This document shows, one piece after another, positions 24,281-35,098 of a stretch of 64,000 nt of DNA. Position 1 is the first letter of the stretch; each line of letters begins with the position of its first letter. The stretch is from positions 372,001 through 436,000 of the forward strand of contig OZ316899.1 of NCBI GenBank assembly GCA_973895155.1, read 5' to 3'. The translations under genes were made by a program, and so were the position numbers. Under the pieces are notes generated by a model. The model searched no databases. It saw only the letters and a program-made list of their open reading frames with translations, and was not told the origin of the DNA. The stretch is from Marsupella aquatica. Its lineage: Eukaryota; Marchantiophyta.

Positions 24281-24886
24281 GGCTTTTGGTGCTTAGTTCA
24301 GCGGAGTATGCCTGTATTTGTGTCACATACTGGGGGTTGTGAGGAAGTGTCTCCTTAATATGCAGGCCCTCATGATCTTTCTGGAGTATTTGAAGAACTT
24401 CTCTTTTCTCCTGGTTGCTAGTGTGTACTACATGCATTCTATTTGCTCTGATATCTTGGAACTTATAAGGTTTCTTGTGGCTGTAGGTGCGTATATTGCC
24501 GCTGCTATTTTAAGGACTGTGCTTTTGGGGAATATTACCATAGCTGGGCCATGTCCTTCCTTGATTTGCTTCTGACCCGTGATCGTGGTCATTTTTCTGG
24601 ATGAAGGTGTAATGCTAGTGAAATATCTCTTATTTCTTAAAATTGAATGTGACGTTCCACTGTCCACAATGCAATTTGTTGGTTCTTCCAAGGGGAATGT
24701 GGCATCATCATATATAATTGTGTGGGATTCTGGTGATGCTGGTGCTTTAACGTATTTTGCCAGATCTTTGTCAATTTCCAGATAATTGCCTTGTGGTACA
24801 TTGTTCGATTTATTTATGCTTTCTTGGTATAGTTTGGCCAGATGTGTGGGTATTTCGCACTCTTTCTTATATGTCCTTAGATCCAC
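24213..24886 (-). pseudogene. copia-1 protease and gag-pre-integrase
   Basis: 24886-24428 carries the aspartic protease signature IVDSGTSHSILRNKRYF and ATRNLISSKI. 24437-24213 carries the gag-pre-integrase block with LWCKRLGH. The two frames overlap slightly and differ. Confidence 0.85.
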
Positions 24887-24913
24887 ATCTATAGCATTTT
24901 GGAGTGTTAGGAT

Positions 24914-25300
24914 TCATATCTGTTGGGGCCATAAACCTTTGCCATAAAAATGTCCACCCCTCCCCCTCAAGGTACCCCTTCCCCTAGGGCCTCTCTGATC
25001 AATATTGCTATTATATGCGGCTGGTGCATGAGTTTTTGTGGGAGGTGGGAGGGTTCCTGGTGGTCTTGATTTTGAATTTTCTAGGAGTAAAATTTGGTGC
25101 TTCTCTGCTATAAGCATTTGTGCTATGAGTTGTGAATATTGCATAAAATTCATATTTTGATATTGGGCCGATAAGACAAGGTTTGTTGCATGGAACGTTG
25201 ATAAGGTCCTTTCTATTTGCTCAGCATCATCGACCGGGTGTCCATATACGGCAAGTTGGGACACTATCCTAAACAATTTGCTATTATACTCTGCCACCAT
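24914..25300 (-). pseudogene. copia-1 gag fragment
   Basis: Encodes the C-terminal half of a copia gag (VAEYNSKLFRIVSQLAVYGH.., then EQIERTLSTFHATN) and a Gly/Arg-rich tail (GPRGRGTLRGRGG). The N-terminal gag between 25301 and about 25750 is scrambled. Confidence 0.75.
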
Positions 25301-26212
25301 TTTATGGTCCTAAACTCTAAGGTTAATCTAGTCATGTCTCGCAGCAGGTAAGGAGACCAATCTCATATGATCAAATCATAGTTTTAACTCGTCCCATAGT
25401 TTTCTCGGATTGTATTCATTTAGGTACTGGATTTTAGGGATTTGGCTAGGTGATGTCGTATTAAGATTAATGCCTTGGCTTTTTCTTGTAATGTAGGGCC
25501 GTTATCTATGATGATGGTATCCGGAATAGTTTTGGCTGCAAGGTGGGCCTCCATATCCAGGCTTCACAAAAGATAGTTATGCCCATCGATGGCTAGTGCA
25601 TGAAAACTCAAATTTTTGAGTGTGTTCATAGTTATGCTTTCAACTATCTTTGCAGGATTTAGTCAGTTCCCCATCGGATAGATCATGCCTGATTGGAGGT
25701 TATCAGGATTTGAGTGTATATCTGTTTTGAGTCCTAGCACATTTGTGTAATTACGTAGGGTCTGTCCTATTCATTTGGATAATTTGGCGCTAAGCAAGCC
25801 TATGCTCGGTCAATCTGCTTGGTTAATCAGGGGTAATGTCACCCTATAAATTGATCTTGGCAAAATTTGACTTTAAGCAATAATATTTGTGGTCTATATG
25901 CAAACCCAACAAGTTTATAAGCTTGTATGCTTTATAAACTTGTCAATGTATATTGGAGATTAAGTGGAATTGAATGAATTTGCAAGATTGGTCAATAAAT
26001 CTTATATTCTTTGTGTGGGTTACTACTGATTTTGGGCAATTGTTCCTCCCGCCTCCAGATTTGTGATCCATTTAATAGGTCCAAATTTTGTCCAATCTCT
26101 TCAGATTTCAACTTTCTCTTCAAATTGCAAGTCCAGGCCACTCTCACACAAGAAGCTATCTGATCTGTGGATCGCTTAATGTAATGCTCAGCCATACATC
26201 GTGCTGATAACG
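25301..26212 (-). other. copia-1 5' leader and decayed gag start
   Basis: Between the LTR and the readable gag. Contains the primer-site-like CGTTATCAGCACGATG (minus) just inside the LTR at about 26197-26212. No intact ORF. Confidence 0.5.
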
Positions 26213-26390
26213 TGTTATATTATAAGGATACCATAGCTAATATACTACAAGCTCCAACATATATTATTATTATCAATAGAGTTTGTACATCTCCTAGGTA
26301 AGATATAAGGGGTGAGAGGTAGGTGGTTATAACTACCTCTAAACCTATCTAACTAGGGTATCTTACTGGGTTTAGCTTTAACTCACAACA
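26213..26390 (-). repeat. 5' LTR of copia-1
   Basis: Minus strand starts TGTTGTGAGTTAAAGC at 26390 and ends ..ATATAACA at 26213. The inner end matches the remnant at 16467-16520. Confidence 0.75.
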
Positions 26391-26391
26391 T

Positions 26392-28457
26392 GGTTGAGTC
26401 AAGCATCTTTGAATTCTTTGACTCAACTTTCAACAAAGAGGAAAAACCAGAATGGGTGACTAATGTGGAGAAGTGGGGAGTCGTAGAACTTGACTACCTT
26501 AACACTTAGGTCTGGCGTCGCTGACTTCGACGCCGAGTTCCCTTATGGTCCAGGCCCGGATAGGCCATCCGGGGAGGACTTAGCATGGGGAGACTTGTGG
26601 GCAACGAGATGTGGCGCTAGCGAAGGCAAGGAGCCAAGCTGGTGACACACACACTAAGGACTTGGACTAGTTGAGAGCTTGTCAGGTTAAGGGGAAATGG
26701 GCCGGGCTCAAGGACGACCGTCCGGACCTTCGGATAGACTTTCAATTTTGAGGGCTTGAGTGTGAGCTCCTCTTGGGCCCAAGGCCAATGGAGTTGACGC
26801 CATGGGCAACGGATGCTTGGGGCGCAAGTTATGGCCCGATCTGGGTTGGGCCGATTGAGGGCCCCAAGCGGCGATGAGACCTGAGGGCCTAGGCATGAGC
26901 ACTGGGTCGGCCCGATCACAACGGGCTAAGGCACTCTGCTTGCGGATGCCTAACAAGAAAGTTATGGGCGTTGCCAGTTGGTGGCGCGCCCATTATGCGC
27001 GATAGGTTCCGGGTTGGGGGCCAAATGTTTAGGGACCAAAGCTGATCCGGGGGTGGCAGGTCTCCAGAATAATATATGAGGGGAGTGGTGTCTCCTTGGG
27101 GGCTAAGGGCGAGCCGAAGTCGTGAGCCGCGGCGGTTGCGACACTAAGGGAAACTGCCAAACAGAAACCACAATATCTTCCCAACGGGAAGTCCGTTGGA
27201 GGCAAGGCCAAGTACGTGTGGAGGTTGAGTTCCAAGAGTGTTCGGCCCCTAGACCATCAGTGAGGCAAATTGGGAGTTGGTTGCTAGAGTCGGGGCCATT
27301 CTGGTCCCGACGTGTTGGGACAAGCTTGGGACAAGCTTTAGGACAAGCTACGCTATTTGGGCCATGAGCATGTCCTGGGGTCAGGGCAGTCAGTTGGTGA
27401 TGGATAGGTACGAGGGGGAACCTGGGCCGCGCCCAAGGAAGGAGTTGTTCTGGACGAACAGTGGGCGTGGGTTCTGGTTCCGGCTTATGGCATCGGGAGG
27501 ACCTATCATTGACCTATTTACCAATGTCTGTTGAGCTCGAGTTAGGATGCTAGACTTGGCGAGTTCTAGATCCTGAAGGGTTACTTACCAAGGTGCTTGG
27601 TTGCCTGTGCAAACAGTGAGGACCGTTGAGTAGCGGTTGTGTTGGAGAGTAAGTGCGGCTTTGTATGGGAGGGGCCGCTAGTGGTGCAAGGGGCACTAGG
27701 GTGCTCGCTCGAGGTATTCCGTGGAGGCATTCAGGCACCATGGGCACTTAGGCGTGAGTGTTGGGATTGGTGAGGGCGCTGGGTGGCTAGGTCCACCACT
27801 TGGGGGAAGGATCTAGTTAAGTTGGGATATAAAGAAAAGGGCGCTATTTGGTGTGGAAAAGAAAGATGGTTTGGAGTTGACGCAGGCTTCATTTACCTTC
27901 CGACATGGTTCAAACCAACAATCCTTGACAAGAAAGTTCCAAAATGGAACATGCCAAATCAGTCCATGGCTAGTTGTTTTTTCAAATCCATGGACCCTTT
28001 TTTATCAGACAACGGGGTCCTCGCAATTTTGCACATCGGAGAGTACGATCCCATGTCTCAAGTCATTGCTGCCTTTCAGAGAATCAATGTTTGCTGGGAA
28101 TGCTTGTCTGGCTGTTGGTTTTATGCAATTTGTCATTGAGCTTGTCATCCGTCCTTTGTTGCAGGAGATTTTTTGGGACGCTTTGAACTTGGTATAGAAC
28201 ATAGGAAAGACTTTATTGAAACCGCTTCAAAGGTTTTCATTGATTTGTTGTCACCCAAAGAGATTCAGGGTTTACCTCCTCTTGTTCCTTTGAGCAACAA
28301 AAAGAAGCAAGATAAGCTTCAATGGATTCTCAATTTTGATTCTGATGATGAGTCCAGCAATGGTGGAGAGCAACAAGCTACGGGGCACTCAGGGGAGGAA
28401 AAGGGAGAGGCTGGTGTATCTCCTGACAGAAGTGATAGTGATGACTCTTTTGAATAA
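26392..28457 (+). pseudogene. Broken multi-exon gene, possibly DNA-methyltransferase-like, disrupted by R2
   Basis: A coding frame runs 26393-26478 and resumes after repeat R2: joining across its TGGGG duplication gives uninterrupted codons, ending in KPEWVTNVEKW and starting KDLVKLGYKEKG. The second part (to about 28139) includes GFIYLPTWFKP and SMDPFLSDNGVLAILH. A further exon (acceptor TTGTTGCAG before about 28163) starts GDFLGRFELGIEHRKDFIET and ends in an acidic Ser/Asp tail at 28457. The order (motif-IV-like strand, then DNGVLAILH, then GRFELGIEHRKDF) recalls Dam-type or N4/N6 DNA methyltransferases, but no clear DPPY is present, so that assignment is weak. The left side is cut by copia-1. 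Confidence 0.4.
26479..27800 (-). repeat. Repeat R, copy 2 (inverted) with TSD TGGGG
   Basis: Inverted relative to copy 1. The plus strand starts AGTCGTAGAACTTGAC and ends GGTCCACCACT, flanked by TGGGG at 26474-26478 and 27801-27805. It disrupts a coding exon that is in frame across the insertion. Confidence 0.88.
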
Positions 28458-28517
28458 TTTTTGTAAACTCATAAGCTTCTTTCTCCATTCCCGTCCATTT
28501 TTACCAATGTTGTTTGG

Positions 28518-28860
28518 TTGTGGAAACAAGTACCTGAAGTGCTGCCATTTCCTTTCATCAGGTCAAAATGGAATGCTAGGAGATGTTTCAAGCTCCAAAT
28601 AGCACGACATGACATAGCAACACCAAAAAAACCTTTTGTGTTGCCCTCCTATGCAGAGAAAGCCAGAAGAAAAGTTGAGAGTACTAGGACACTTTGTTGG
28701 GAAAACAAAGGTCTTAGGTTATGAAGGGGCGTTGGTAGGAAGTTCATTAAAAATCCTTATGTAGATGACATTTCTTGGAGCCAGTACGTAGATGATGAAG
28801 CTATCTCCACAGACAGGTCACAAAGTACAGATTCAAAATCAGAATCTTATGAATCATGAA
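28518..28860 (+). pseudogene. Possible further exon of the broken gene
   Basis: Frame from 28518 (EVLPFPFIRSKWNARRCFK) reaches a stop near 28724. The readable sequence continues in another frame as KNPYVDDISWSQYVDDEA and a Ser-rich acidic end with a TGA near 28860. The acidic Ser/Asp ending resembles that of the preceding exon at 28457, suggesting duplicated or alternative 3' exons. Function unknown. Confidence 0.3.
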
Positions 28861-29281
28861 TAGGTATTTAGGAAGTGATGGAGGATTTCTCTAACAAGCG
28901 CCAGACGCTAGTACAAAATTGTATTCAATTCCTTTGTTGAGGTTCCCTATAAATTCAAAAGTTTTGTTGTGTTTTTTACTAGCACCTGGCGCTCACCAAA
29001 TGACGGTTCACTGCATGAAGATGTCCTTGTTTGATTGGATTGGTTTTTCACATTTGTCCGTTCAATTTTTATTGTGTCTTGGCAACGGTCACTATGATGA
29101 GACAAAATGCATGTCGTCGGACATACAAGATACATTTCAGAACCCAACATCTATCTGATATGTGTCAGTTAGGGTGCCCAAGGAAATTATTTTTTCCTTA
29201 TTGACCCACGCAAGCATTCTAAGTGCTTGTATATACCCCGACCTTTGGCGGATGAGTACCCTTAGTTGACTGTGTGCGCAT
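28861..29281. other. Unassigned spacer
   Basis: No supported gene. Contains CAAGCGCCAGACGCTAG near 28898 and AGCACCTGGCGCTCACC near 28981, imperfect inverted versions of each other. Confidence 0.35.
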
Positions 29282-29827
29282 TTGGCAAGAGTGGACATTA
29301 AAACTCTTGGTGGCTATCATTCAACACGGAGAGGAAAAACAATATATGACTTGGTTGGGTGGGAGGCAGTGTTTGTCGCTTCTAGAGTTTGTCATGAGGA
29401 GAGTCATTTCAGCTCTTTTGAGTTGAAGATTGAGTCCAAGGATACTGAAACCTCCACTTTTGGAATTGTCATGCCTTTACTAGATGATGAGGCTATTAAT
29501 CCTGGAGAGAAGAACTTGCTGTGTGCTGCCGAGTCTCCTCCGCTGCCGTTTGCTAGGAGGTTTTCATCTCATCAGGCTGCACCTATCAATAGTATGCTCC
29601 CAATTGAACGGAGAGTTCAAGAAATGTTTGGATGAGTGGACTTTGAGGACAGTAACATCCCCAATGACAGTTTCAAGAGGGCAGTGCATTGGGGACCTTC
29701 TCAGAGATACATTCAATTGCAAGGTGCTGGATCCAAAAAAGATTGGAAGAGGGAATCGGCTGGAGTGGACGATGAATGCAACTTGCAAAGCTAGAGACGC
29801 TCTTAATATGTTTAGTCCATATAGTTT
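29282..29827 (+). pseudogene. Unrecognised ORF pair, probably one broken gene
   Basis: 29282-29635 encodes a frame starting in VDIKTLGGYHSTRRGKTIYD and running through FELKIESKDTETSTFGIVMP. After its stop, a second frame continues (VDFEDSNIPNDSFKRAVHWG) to a TAG near 29793. The pair may be separated by an intron or a frameshift. No family recognised; it lies downstream of, and on the same strand as, the broken methyltransferase-like gene. Confidence 0.3.
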
Positions 29828-29869
29828 TTGATAGCAAACTATGTAAGATCATTTGGATCAGGGATAACT

Positions 29870-30015
29870 TTAAGCTAGCGCCAAGCGCTGCTAATGTTTA
29901 ACCAAACATTTTTGGGCCAGAGCCGAGCGCGGCTTATGTTTATGGGACTTCAAAGCCGATTGTTTGTTGGTTTTAACCGCATTTTTAGGACCAGCGCGAA
30001 GCGCGTTTTTTACTT
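29870..30015. repeat. Three short palindromic GCGC-type repeats
   Basis: AGCGCCAAGCGCT (about 29878), AGCCGAGCGCGGCT (about 29921) and AGCGCGAAGCGCG (about 29993) are spaced 40-75 bp apart. Each can fold into a small hairpin. Confidence 0.5.
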
Positions 30016-30718
30016 TACCTTTATATATTACATTTTATTTACCTCCTGTGCATATTGGCAGATTTTTCTTGCGGGTCGTGTTTGTTTTAATTTCTCAATA
30101 ATTTGGGTTGTTTTCAAACAACAGTTTTCCATTTTGTTCAATATGATTCCAGGGCATGTGGACGGGGTTAGTCATCTGAGTATCTATATGATTAGTGCCA
30201 AACACTTGTTTAGTCCTGGTTTTTTAATACCACAATTCATTGTTAGCAGAAATTGTTTTCCGGTAACTATAATTGTTTGCTATTACTGTTACCTATTTGC
30301 TGTCATTTGTAAATTCCCTCCTCATACATCTCTACTAGCTGTTGAGCATAGTTGAGTAGTGTTTGCCAAAAATGCCTTGCCAGATTGACCTTGGCCATCA
30401 ATACTTAGACAAACAGATTACAGTGCTAAAAACCTAAACCTTGCAGTTGACAGTCCTGAGAGTTCCACCCGATAAACTGTAATATTCTAGGATGTGAAGA
30501 GAGGAATAAACAATGACTTTCTGATCTTCCCTCCTTACCCCATGCCATAGATGGGAGTGTAGTACATACGGTCATTGGAATACTGGTGTTGAGTGATACC
30601 GTATACCCCTAAGTAGCCACCAATTAATCAACATGTGCAAGCTCCTAACTCTAAGCCTAATTCTATACTAGTTTCTACACTATTTGCTTTAAAAAATCAT
30701 AACCTATGCTAATAATAT
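30016..30718. other. Unassigned spacer
   Basis: AT-rich. A 153-codon plus-strand frame (29894-30355) is hydrophobic and low-complexity and overlaps the palindromes. I see no supported gene. Confidence 0.35.
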
Positions 30719-30862
30719 ACACAAAGCTGGGTGTTTGCCCACATTTTTTTTATACAGTGATCCCGATAAGGGTATCACAATGACTCTATGGTAGAGGTTG
30801 CCGTTGCATCTGAACGTTCCACCACAAAATCCATATGCTCCACTATAGGAGCAATGACATCT
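30719..30862 (-). pseudogene. copia-3 fragment, left part
   Basis: The minus strand encodes DVIAPIVEHMDFVVERSDA, which joins across the CATCT target duplication of R3 to the gag-pre-integrase end at 43812 (..LYQNNLYILQK). This is the remaining downstream part of a copia element split by a 12.9-kb insertion. Confidence 0.5.
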
Positions 30863-32015
30863 AGTGGTGAACCTTGCCACCCAGCGCCCTCACCAATCCC
30901 AACACCCATGTCTAAGTGCCCTTGGTGCCCGAACACCTCCACGGAATACCTTGAGCAAGCAACCCAGTGCCCCTTGCACCACCAGCGGCCCCTCCCATAC
31001 AAAGCCGCACTTTCTCTCTCACTGCCGCTACTCAACGGTCCTCATTGTCTGCACAAGCAACCAAGTGTCTCGGTAAGTAACCCTTTAGGATCTAGATCTC
31101 TCCAAGTCTAGCATCCTAACTCAAGCTCAACAGACATTGGTAAGTAGGTCAGCGATAGGTCCTCCCGATGCCATACGCCGGAACCAGAACCCACGCCCAC
31201 TATTCGTCCAGAACAACTCCTTTCTTGGGCGCGGCCCGGGTTCCCCCTCGTACCTATCCATCACCAACTAACCGCCCTGACCCCAGGACATGCTTGTGGC
31301 CCAAATAGTGTAGCTTGTCCTAAAGCTTGTCCCAACACGTTGGGACCAGAATGGCCCCGACTCTAGCAACCAACTCCCAATTCTGGCCCCACTGATAGTC
31401 TAGGGCCAAGCACCCTTGGAACTCAACCTCCACGCCTACTTGGCCTTGCCTCCCCAATGCAAGCACCCTTGGAAGATTGAACGCAGCTTGGCTGCTATTT
31501 CGGCAGGATTTGGCAAGCGAGCGAGCTAACACCTACAAACCTCAAGAACCCTTGGCACCCCCAGACCCAAATAAGCTTAGGAGAACATAGCCCTCCTTGA
31601 GATCTTTCCAATGCACCCAAGAAGTCCTCCAACAGACTTCCCATTGGGAAATATCGGCGTTTCCATTTGGCGCTTTCCTTTAGTGTTGCGACCGTTGTGG
31701 CTCACGACTTCGGCTTGCCCTTAGCCCCCAGGGAGACACCACTCCCCTCATATATGGTTTTGGAGACTGTTAACCACCAAAGTTGACTAGTTGCCAGCTC
31801 CTGGAGTTAACCATCCTCCGGAACTCCTAACTCCTCCACTATCCTTCTGTGTATCAATTAAACATCATACGGCTTCAATTGATCAAATTTCTCATTCACT
31901 TTTCATCTACTATTCAACCTTTTTGACAAACAATTAGTGATGACCTGTACGATTACTCGAGACAATGATCTAACTATTCTTAGTTTGATCCTCCGCCTGT
32001 TACTTGAATTGAATG

Positions 32016-32237
32016 TCAATTTCCCTTTTTCCCTCCAGTTAATGTTTCTTCAAAGAGGAATTCCAAACCCATTGTAGAAAGTTCCTCAGACACTGACTCT
32101 TCTTCTTCTTCTCCAATAATTCTCACCCAACTCTCAATCATGGCTTTACAATCATTCGGGGCATTTTGTAGCCCAAATGGGATGTGTTCCAATTTAAACG
32201 ACCAATTAAAGGTAGCTAATTCCATGTTACCTACTCC
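32016..32237 (-). pseudogene. Ty3-type RT fragment, downstream of the inner insertion
   Basis: Encodes MELATFNW then LEHIPFGLQNAPN, matching the Ty3 RT block around the MPFGL motif. With the GGGT duplication collapsed, the minus-strand sequence from 41819 joins as a readable CAAATT..GTAAGACCCGGA stretch corresponding to the RT QIRVRPG block. This confirms the exact boundaries of the inner element. Confidence 0.75.
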
Positions 32238-32241
32238 GGGT

Positions 32242-32571
32242 TGTCACACCATTCTGAGTAGTGTAGTAGTATATCGTGCTATTAGAGTATGTACGGTTGG
32301 TATGAGTGCTATTGGAGCCGATAAGGTTCTGTCAGGTTTGTGTGAGAGGGTACTTCTCACTTGTGAGGCATTGAAAGGTCATCTTTCAATGTTGAGCCTT
32401 GGAGAGAGAGGAGCTTGAGTGTGGCTATGGTGGCTGTGAGCTCCGCTTGTGTAACGTGGATTCCTTGAGTAGTGCAAGGTGCGTTGCCTTGACATACGTG
32501 TGTGATCGGATCAGTGCGGGATCGATGGGGTATTGTTGACCGAGATCGTTGTGCCGATTGGATGGAGATTA
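32242..32571 (+). repeat. Terminal repeat X1 of the DNMT element
   Basis: Near-identical to X2 (41340-41677). X2 has an 8-bp extension from a partial duplication of GATCGATGGGGTATT. X1 starts TGTCACACCATTCTGAG and ends GGAGATTA, but is not followed by Y, unlike X2. Confidence 0.93.
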
Positions 32572-34087
32572 CATTGAAAGATCACATTCGAAATCTGTTG
32601 TACGGACTGTGCGGACAGAAGTTTGATTGATTGAGTTGTCGACGGTTCGTGGTAGCTCGGATTGTGTGCTGTTATCGAACAGATCGTTGGTATCTTGACC
32701 TGTATCGTTGTTGTCCGATCGGCCTGCTTCCCGATCGATGTACAGATCTGTGATTGGTGACAGGTTTTGAGTTGGAGGTCGATCGATGATTCGTGGAGGA
32801 AAGCGAATGTTGAGTAGATGTTGGACAGTGGAAGTCAATCTGTGAGGCTTCAGATCCGATTGTCGACTACTATGAGGCTTCAGATCTGATTGTCGGCTAC
32901 TGTGGGGCTTCAGATCTGATTGCCGGCTATTGTTGGACGATGTTGGCAAGGCACAGGTGAAGCGACGGCTCTTTTCCTGAAGGAACGGAGCTGCCAATGC
33001 CCCGTGCGACGGTATCATCGTTTCAGTGAAAGAAACGAGGGTCAAAGGTGTTGAATCAAGCTGCTGCCAGTTCTGTGGAAGGGCTGCGTTTTTCATGAAG
33101 GAAATCGACAGTTTTCGGGAGCTTTTCGTGAAGGAATTAGTCATTTTTGGGGTCAGGTGTGAGGCGCACGAGGTCACCCATCCCGGAAGTGCTCGCGCGA
33201 GGCGACGCGTGAGGTCACCCATCCCGAAAGTGCTCCCAACCGCAAGCGCGAAGTCACCCATCGCGAGCGCAGGCAGACGCGAGGTCGGGGCTATTCCGGG
33301 CCGTGAGCGCGAGGAGAGGCACAAGGTCGAGCGCGAGGAGGTCACCCATCCCGGGGCTATTCCCAGCCGCGAGCACTTAACTGGCAAGTTCTCATCCCAC
33401 CTTGTGTACACACAAGCTTTGACAACTTGTTGTTTAGATTCAAGCGCCAGGGGGCTTTATACACTTCCCAATTTGTTTAGAGGCCTATTCTAGGCCAAAT
33501 CAGATGCTGTTTAAGGGTTTTTGATACTTCTGAGTCCATCTAGACTCACAGATTGAACCAATTTTGCCTTGGTTCTCATCTACAACATTGGAGTGCCATT
33601 GTGAAGCCTATTATGAAGGCTCTTCCTTGAACCTTATGCACATTGTCATATTGATTTGCATTTGCTTTTGTGTGGAGAGTTGAATGGTATCCATTCTTGT
33701 TTCTGGATCCTCTTCACACATGTTTCCTGTTTATGCGCCATGTTAGTTTCATGTGGGCGCTTGATTCCATAGGAGTGATCCGGGTTTGCAACTAGACATT
33801 CTAGTGTGCTGTGTATTTCTCTCTTGGTGATGTTGGAGTGATGCCCAACACACCATGGTGAGTGCTTGTGGTGCTGACAGGGATAGATTGCCCTTAGGGT
33901 TAGCACATAGATTAGGTTAGGGTTGGTCACCACGGATTCTTCTGGTGCTGCTGGATTACCCGATGGACGACGGACCGGTTTCACTCGGAGTGGGGCACAG
34001 TTTCGGCCAGCGGCATTGGTAGCAGTGCAGCTTCAGACAGTGATTCTGATGAGGACTCAGTGACCAGTTCTCCTCATCATCAGGTGG
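32572..34087 (+). other. Leader of the DNMT element with short tandem repeats
   Basis: Non-coding on the plus strand. Three copies of a 30-bp unit containing GGCTTCAGATCTGATTG lie at about 32846-32935. Four copies of GAGGTCACCCATCCCG-like sequence lie between 33168 and 33355. Near 34017 TTGGTAGCAGTGC vaguely resembles an initiator-Met primer site. A minus-strand frame of 280 codons (33411-32569) overlaps the repeats. An acidic Ser-rich plus-strand reading (SDSDEDSVTSSPHH, about 34042-34083) in another frame may be the true gag N-terminus. Confidence 0.5.
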
Positions 34088-35098
34088 TTGCACCTTTGTT
34101 GTGGGATATGGACGAGATGTACGGGGCTACAAAGGGGCCCACGACGATACTTTGGTGCAGTTGGCACAATTGATCTGGATGACTTCATCCAGGAGTTTGA
34201 TACGTGGTGCGATATGCAGACATTGCGTAAGGTCACGTTGTTTACCCCTTTCATGGCATGGAAGGGATTATTCCAGCATTTGGAGGGGCCACCCATGGAT
34301 GACTACCATGAGTTTCGGAAGGCTCATTTGGTTGAGATTGAGGCATGGAGGCAGCATTGGTCGCCTAATTACGTGTCCATCACCTATGGCACTAGTGCGG
34401 CTGCCCAACCCATTGCCACAGCTGTTGCTTCTTCTAGCAGCACTAGCCAGAGTGGCACACCATCCACCACCAGCACTCCAGCAGCATCCACCACTACTCT
34501 TACCGGTGTGATTGTGACAGGAACTGGAGTTGCGCCAACATTTAATCTTGTGGTGGAATTCTTTGAGGTACTGAAGCAGAACTATCAGGGTGTGAGAACT
34601 GATAAGTTGAAGGGTCTTCAAGAGTTCCAACGCAAGACTGGAGAGAGCCTACGTGAGGCATACACACGTATGCGCAGATTGATCACTGTCACCAAGGGAG
34701 TGACAGAGGCTCAGGCAGTCCAGTTTTGGTATGCAATTCTGGATAGAGAATTGCGACGCAGAGTGAGAGATGTCACTCTGCTTAGGGATGCAGATCCCAC
34801 ATTAGCAGTTGTTTTCACCCTTTCTAAGCGCATTGAGCTCAATATGGTGAATGAGAAGGTGGTGACTTCCGGATTTGCCAAGGAAGCACCAAAGGCTGCA
34901 TCTACATCCACTCCACAGCCTACTGCACAGAAGAGCCAGAGGGAGAAGCCTACTGCACGAGAGTCTACCAGCCAGAGACCTGTGCCCTCTTATGCTGGAC
35001 AGCAGTCAGGATGTTGGACCTGTGGTGGGGATCATGCACAGAGATATTGTCCAGATCATAGAGGATCAGGGGGAGCATCAGCGCCTGATCAGCGATAG
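34088..35098 (+). CDS. Gag of the DNMT retrotransposon, first knuckle then amber stop
   Basis: Gag core with TIDLDDFIQEFDTWC (near 34165), FMAWKGLFQHLEG, a Ser/Thr/Ala-rich linker, then EVLKQNYQGVRTDKLKGLQEF and GESLREAYTRMRRLI typical of Ty3 capsid. Ends in a zinc knuckle-like CWTCGGDHAQRYC (about 35013-35051) and a TAG at 35096-35098. Translation of the same frame resumes with a canonical second knuckle, CDHCGAPGHTKDRC (35099-35140), so the amber splits the two knuckles. The open frame begins at a TTG; the real start is uncertain and a frameshift near 34140 may separate it from the Ser-rich N-terminus. Role: packaging RNA into the virus-like particle (family knowledge). Confidence 0.85.
   Translation: MHLCCGIWTRCTGLQRGPRRYFGAVGTIDLDDFIQEFDTWCDMQTLRKVTLFTPFMAWKGLFQHLEGPPMDDYHEFRKAHLVEIEAWRQHWSPNYVSITYGTSAAAQPIATAVASSSSTSQSGTPSTTSTPAASTTTLTGVIVTGTGVAPTFNLVVEFFEVLKQNYQGVRTDKLKGLQEFQRKTGESLREAYTRMRRLITVTKGVTEAQAVQFWYAILDRELRRRVRDVTLLRDADPTLAVVFTLSKRIELNMVNEKVVTSGFAKEAPKAASTSTPQPTAQKSQREKPTARESTSQRPVPSYAGQQSGCWTCGGDHAQRYCPDHRGSGGASAPDQR

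Larger units (their letters stand above)
16467..26390 (-). mobile_element. Degenerate Ty1/copia retrotransposon (copia-1)
   Basis: Minus-strand element with gag, protease, integrase, RT and RNase H in copia order, reading from right to left. The right LTR (26213-26390) is followed on the minus strand by a primer site ending ..CGTTATCAGCACGATG, as in many plant copia elements. A short remnant of the left LTR is at 16467-16520, preceded on the minus strand by a polypurine tract (16521-16537 read in reverse). The two share CTAACTAGGGTATCTTACTG. The element is interrupted by copia-2 (17665-21772) and has many frameshifts, so it is inactive. Confidence 0.85.

Noticed and set aside
29894-30355. 153-codon hydrophobic ORF as a membrane protein gene
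   Set aside because: AT-rich low-complexity translation overlapping palindromic repeats; no start context, family or exon support.
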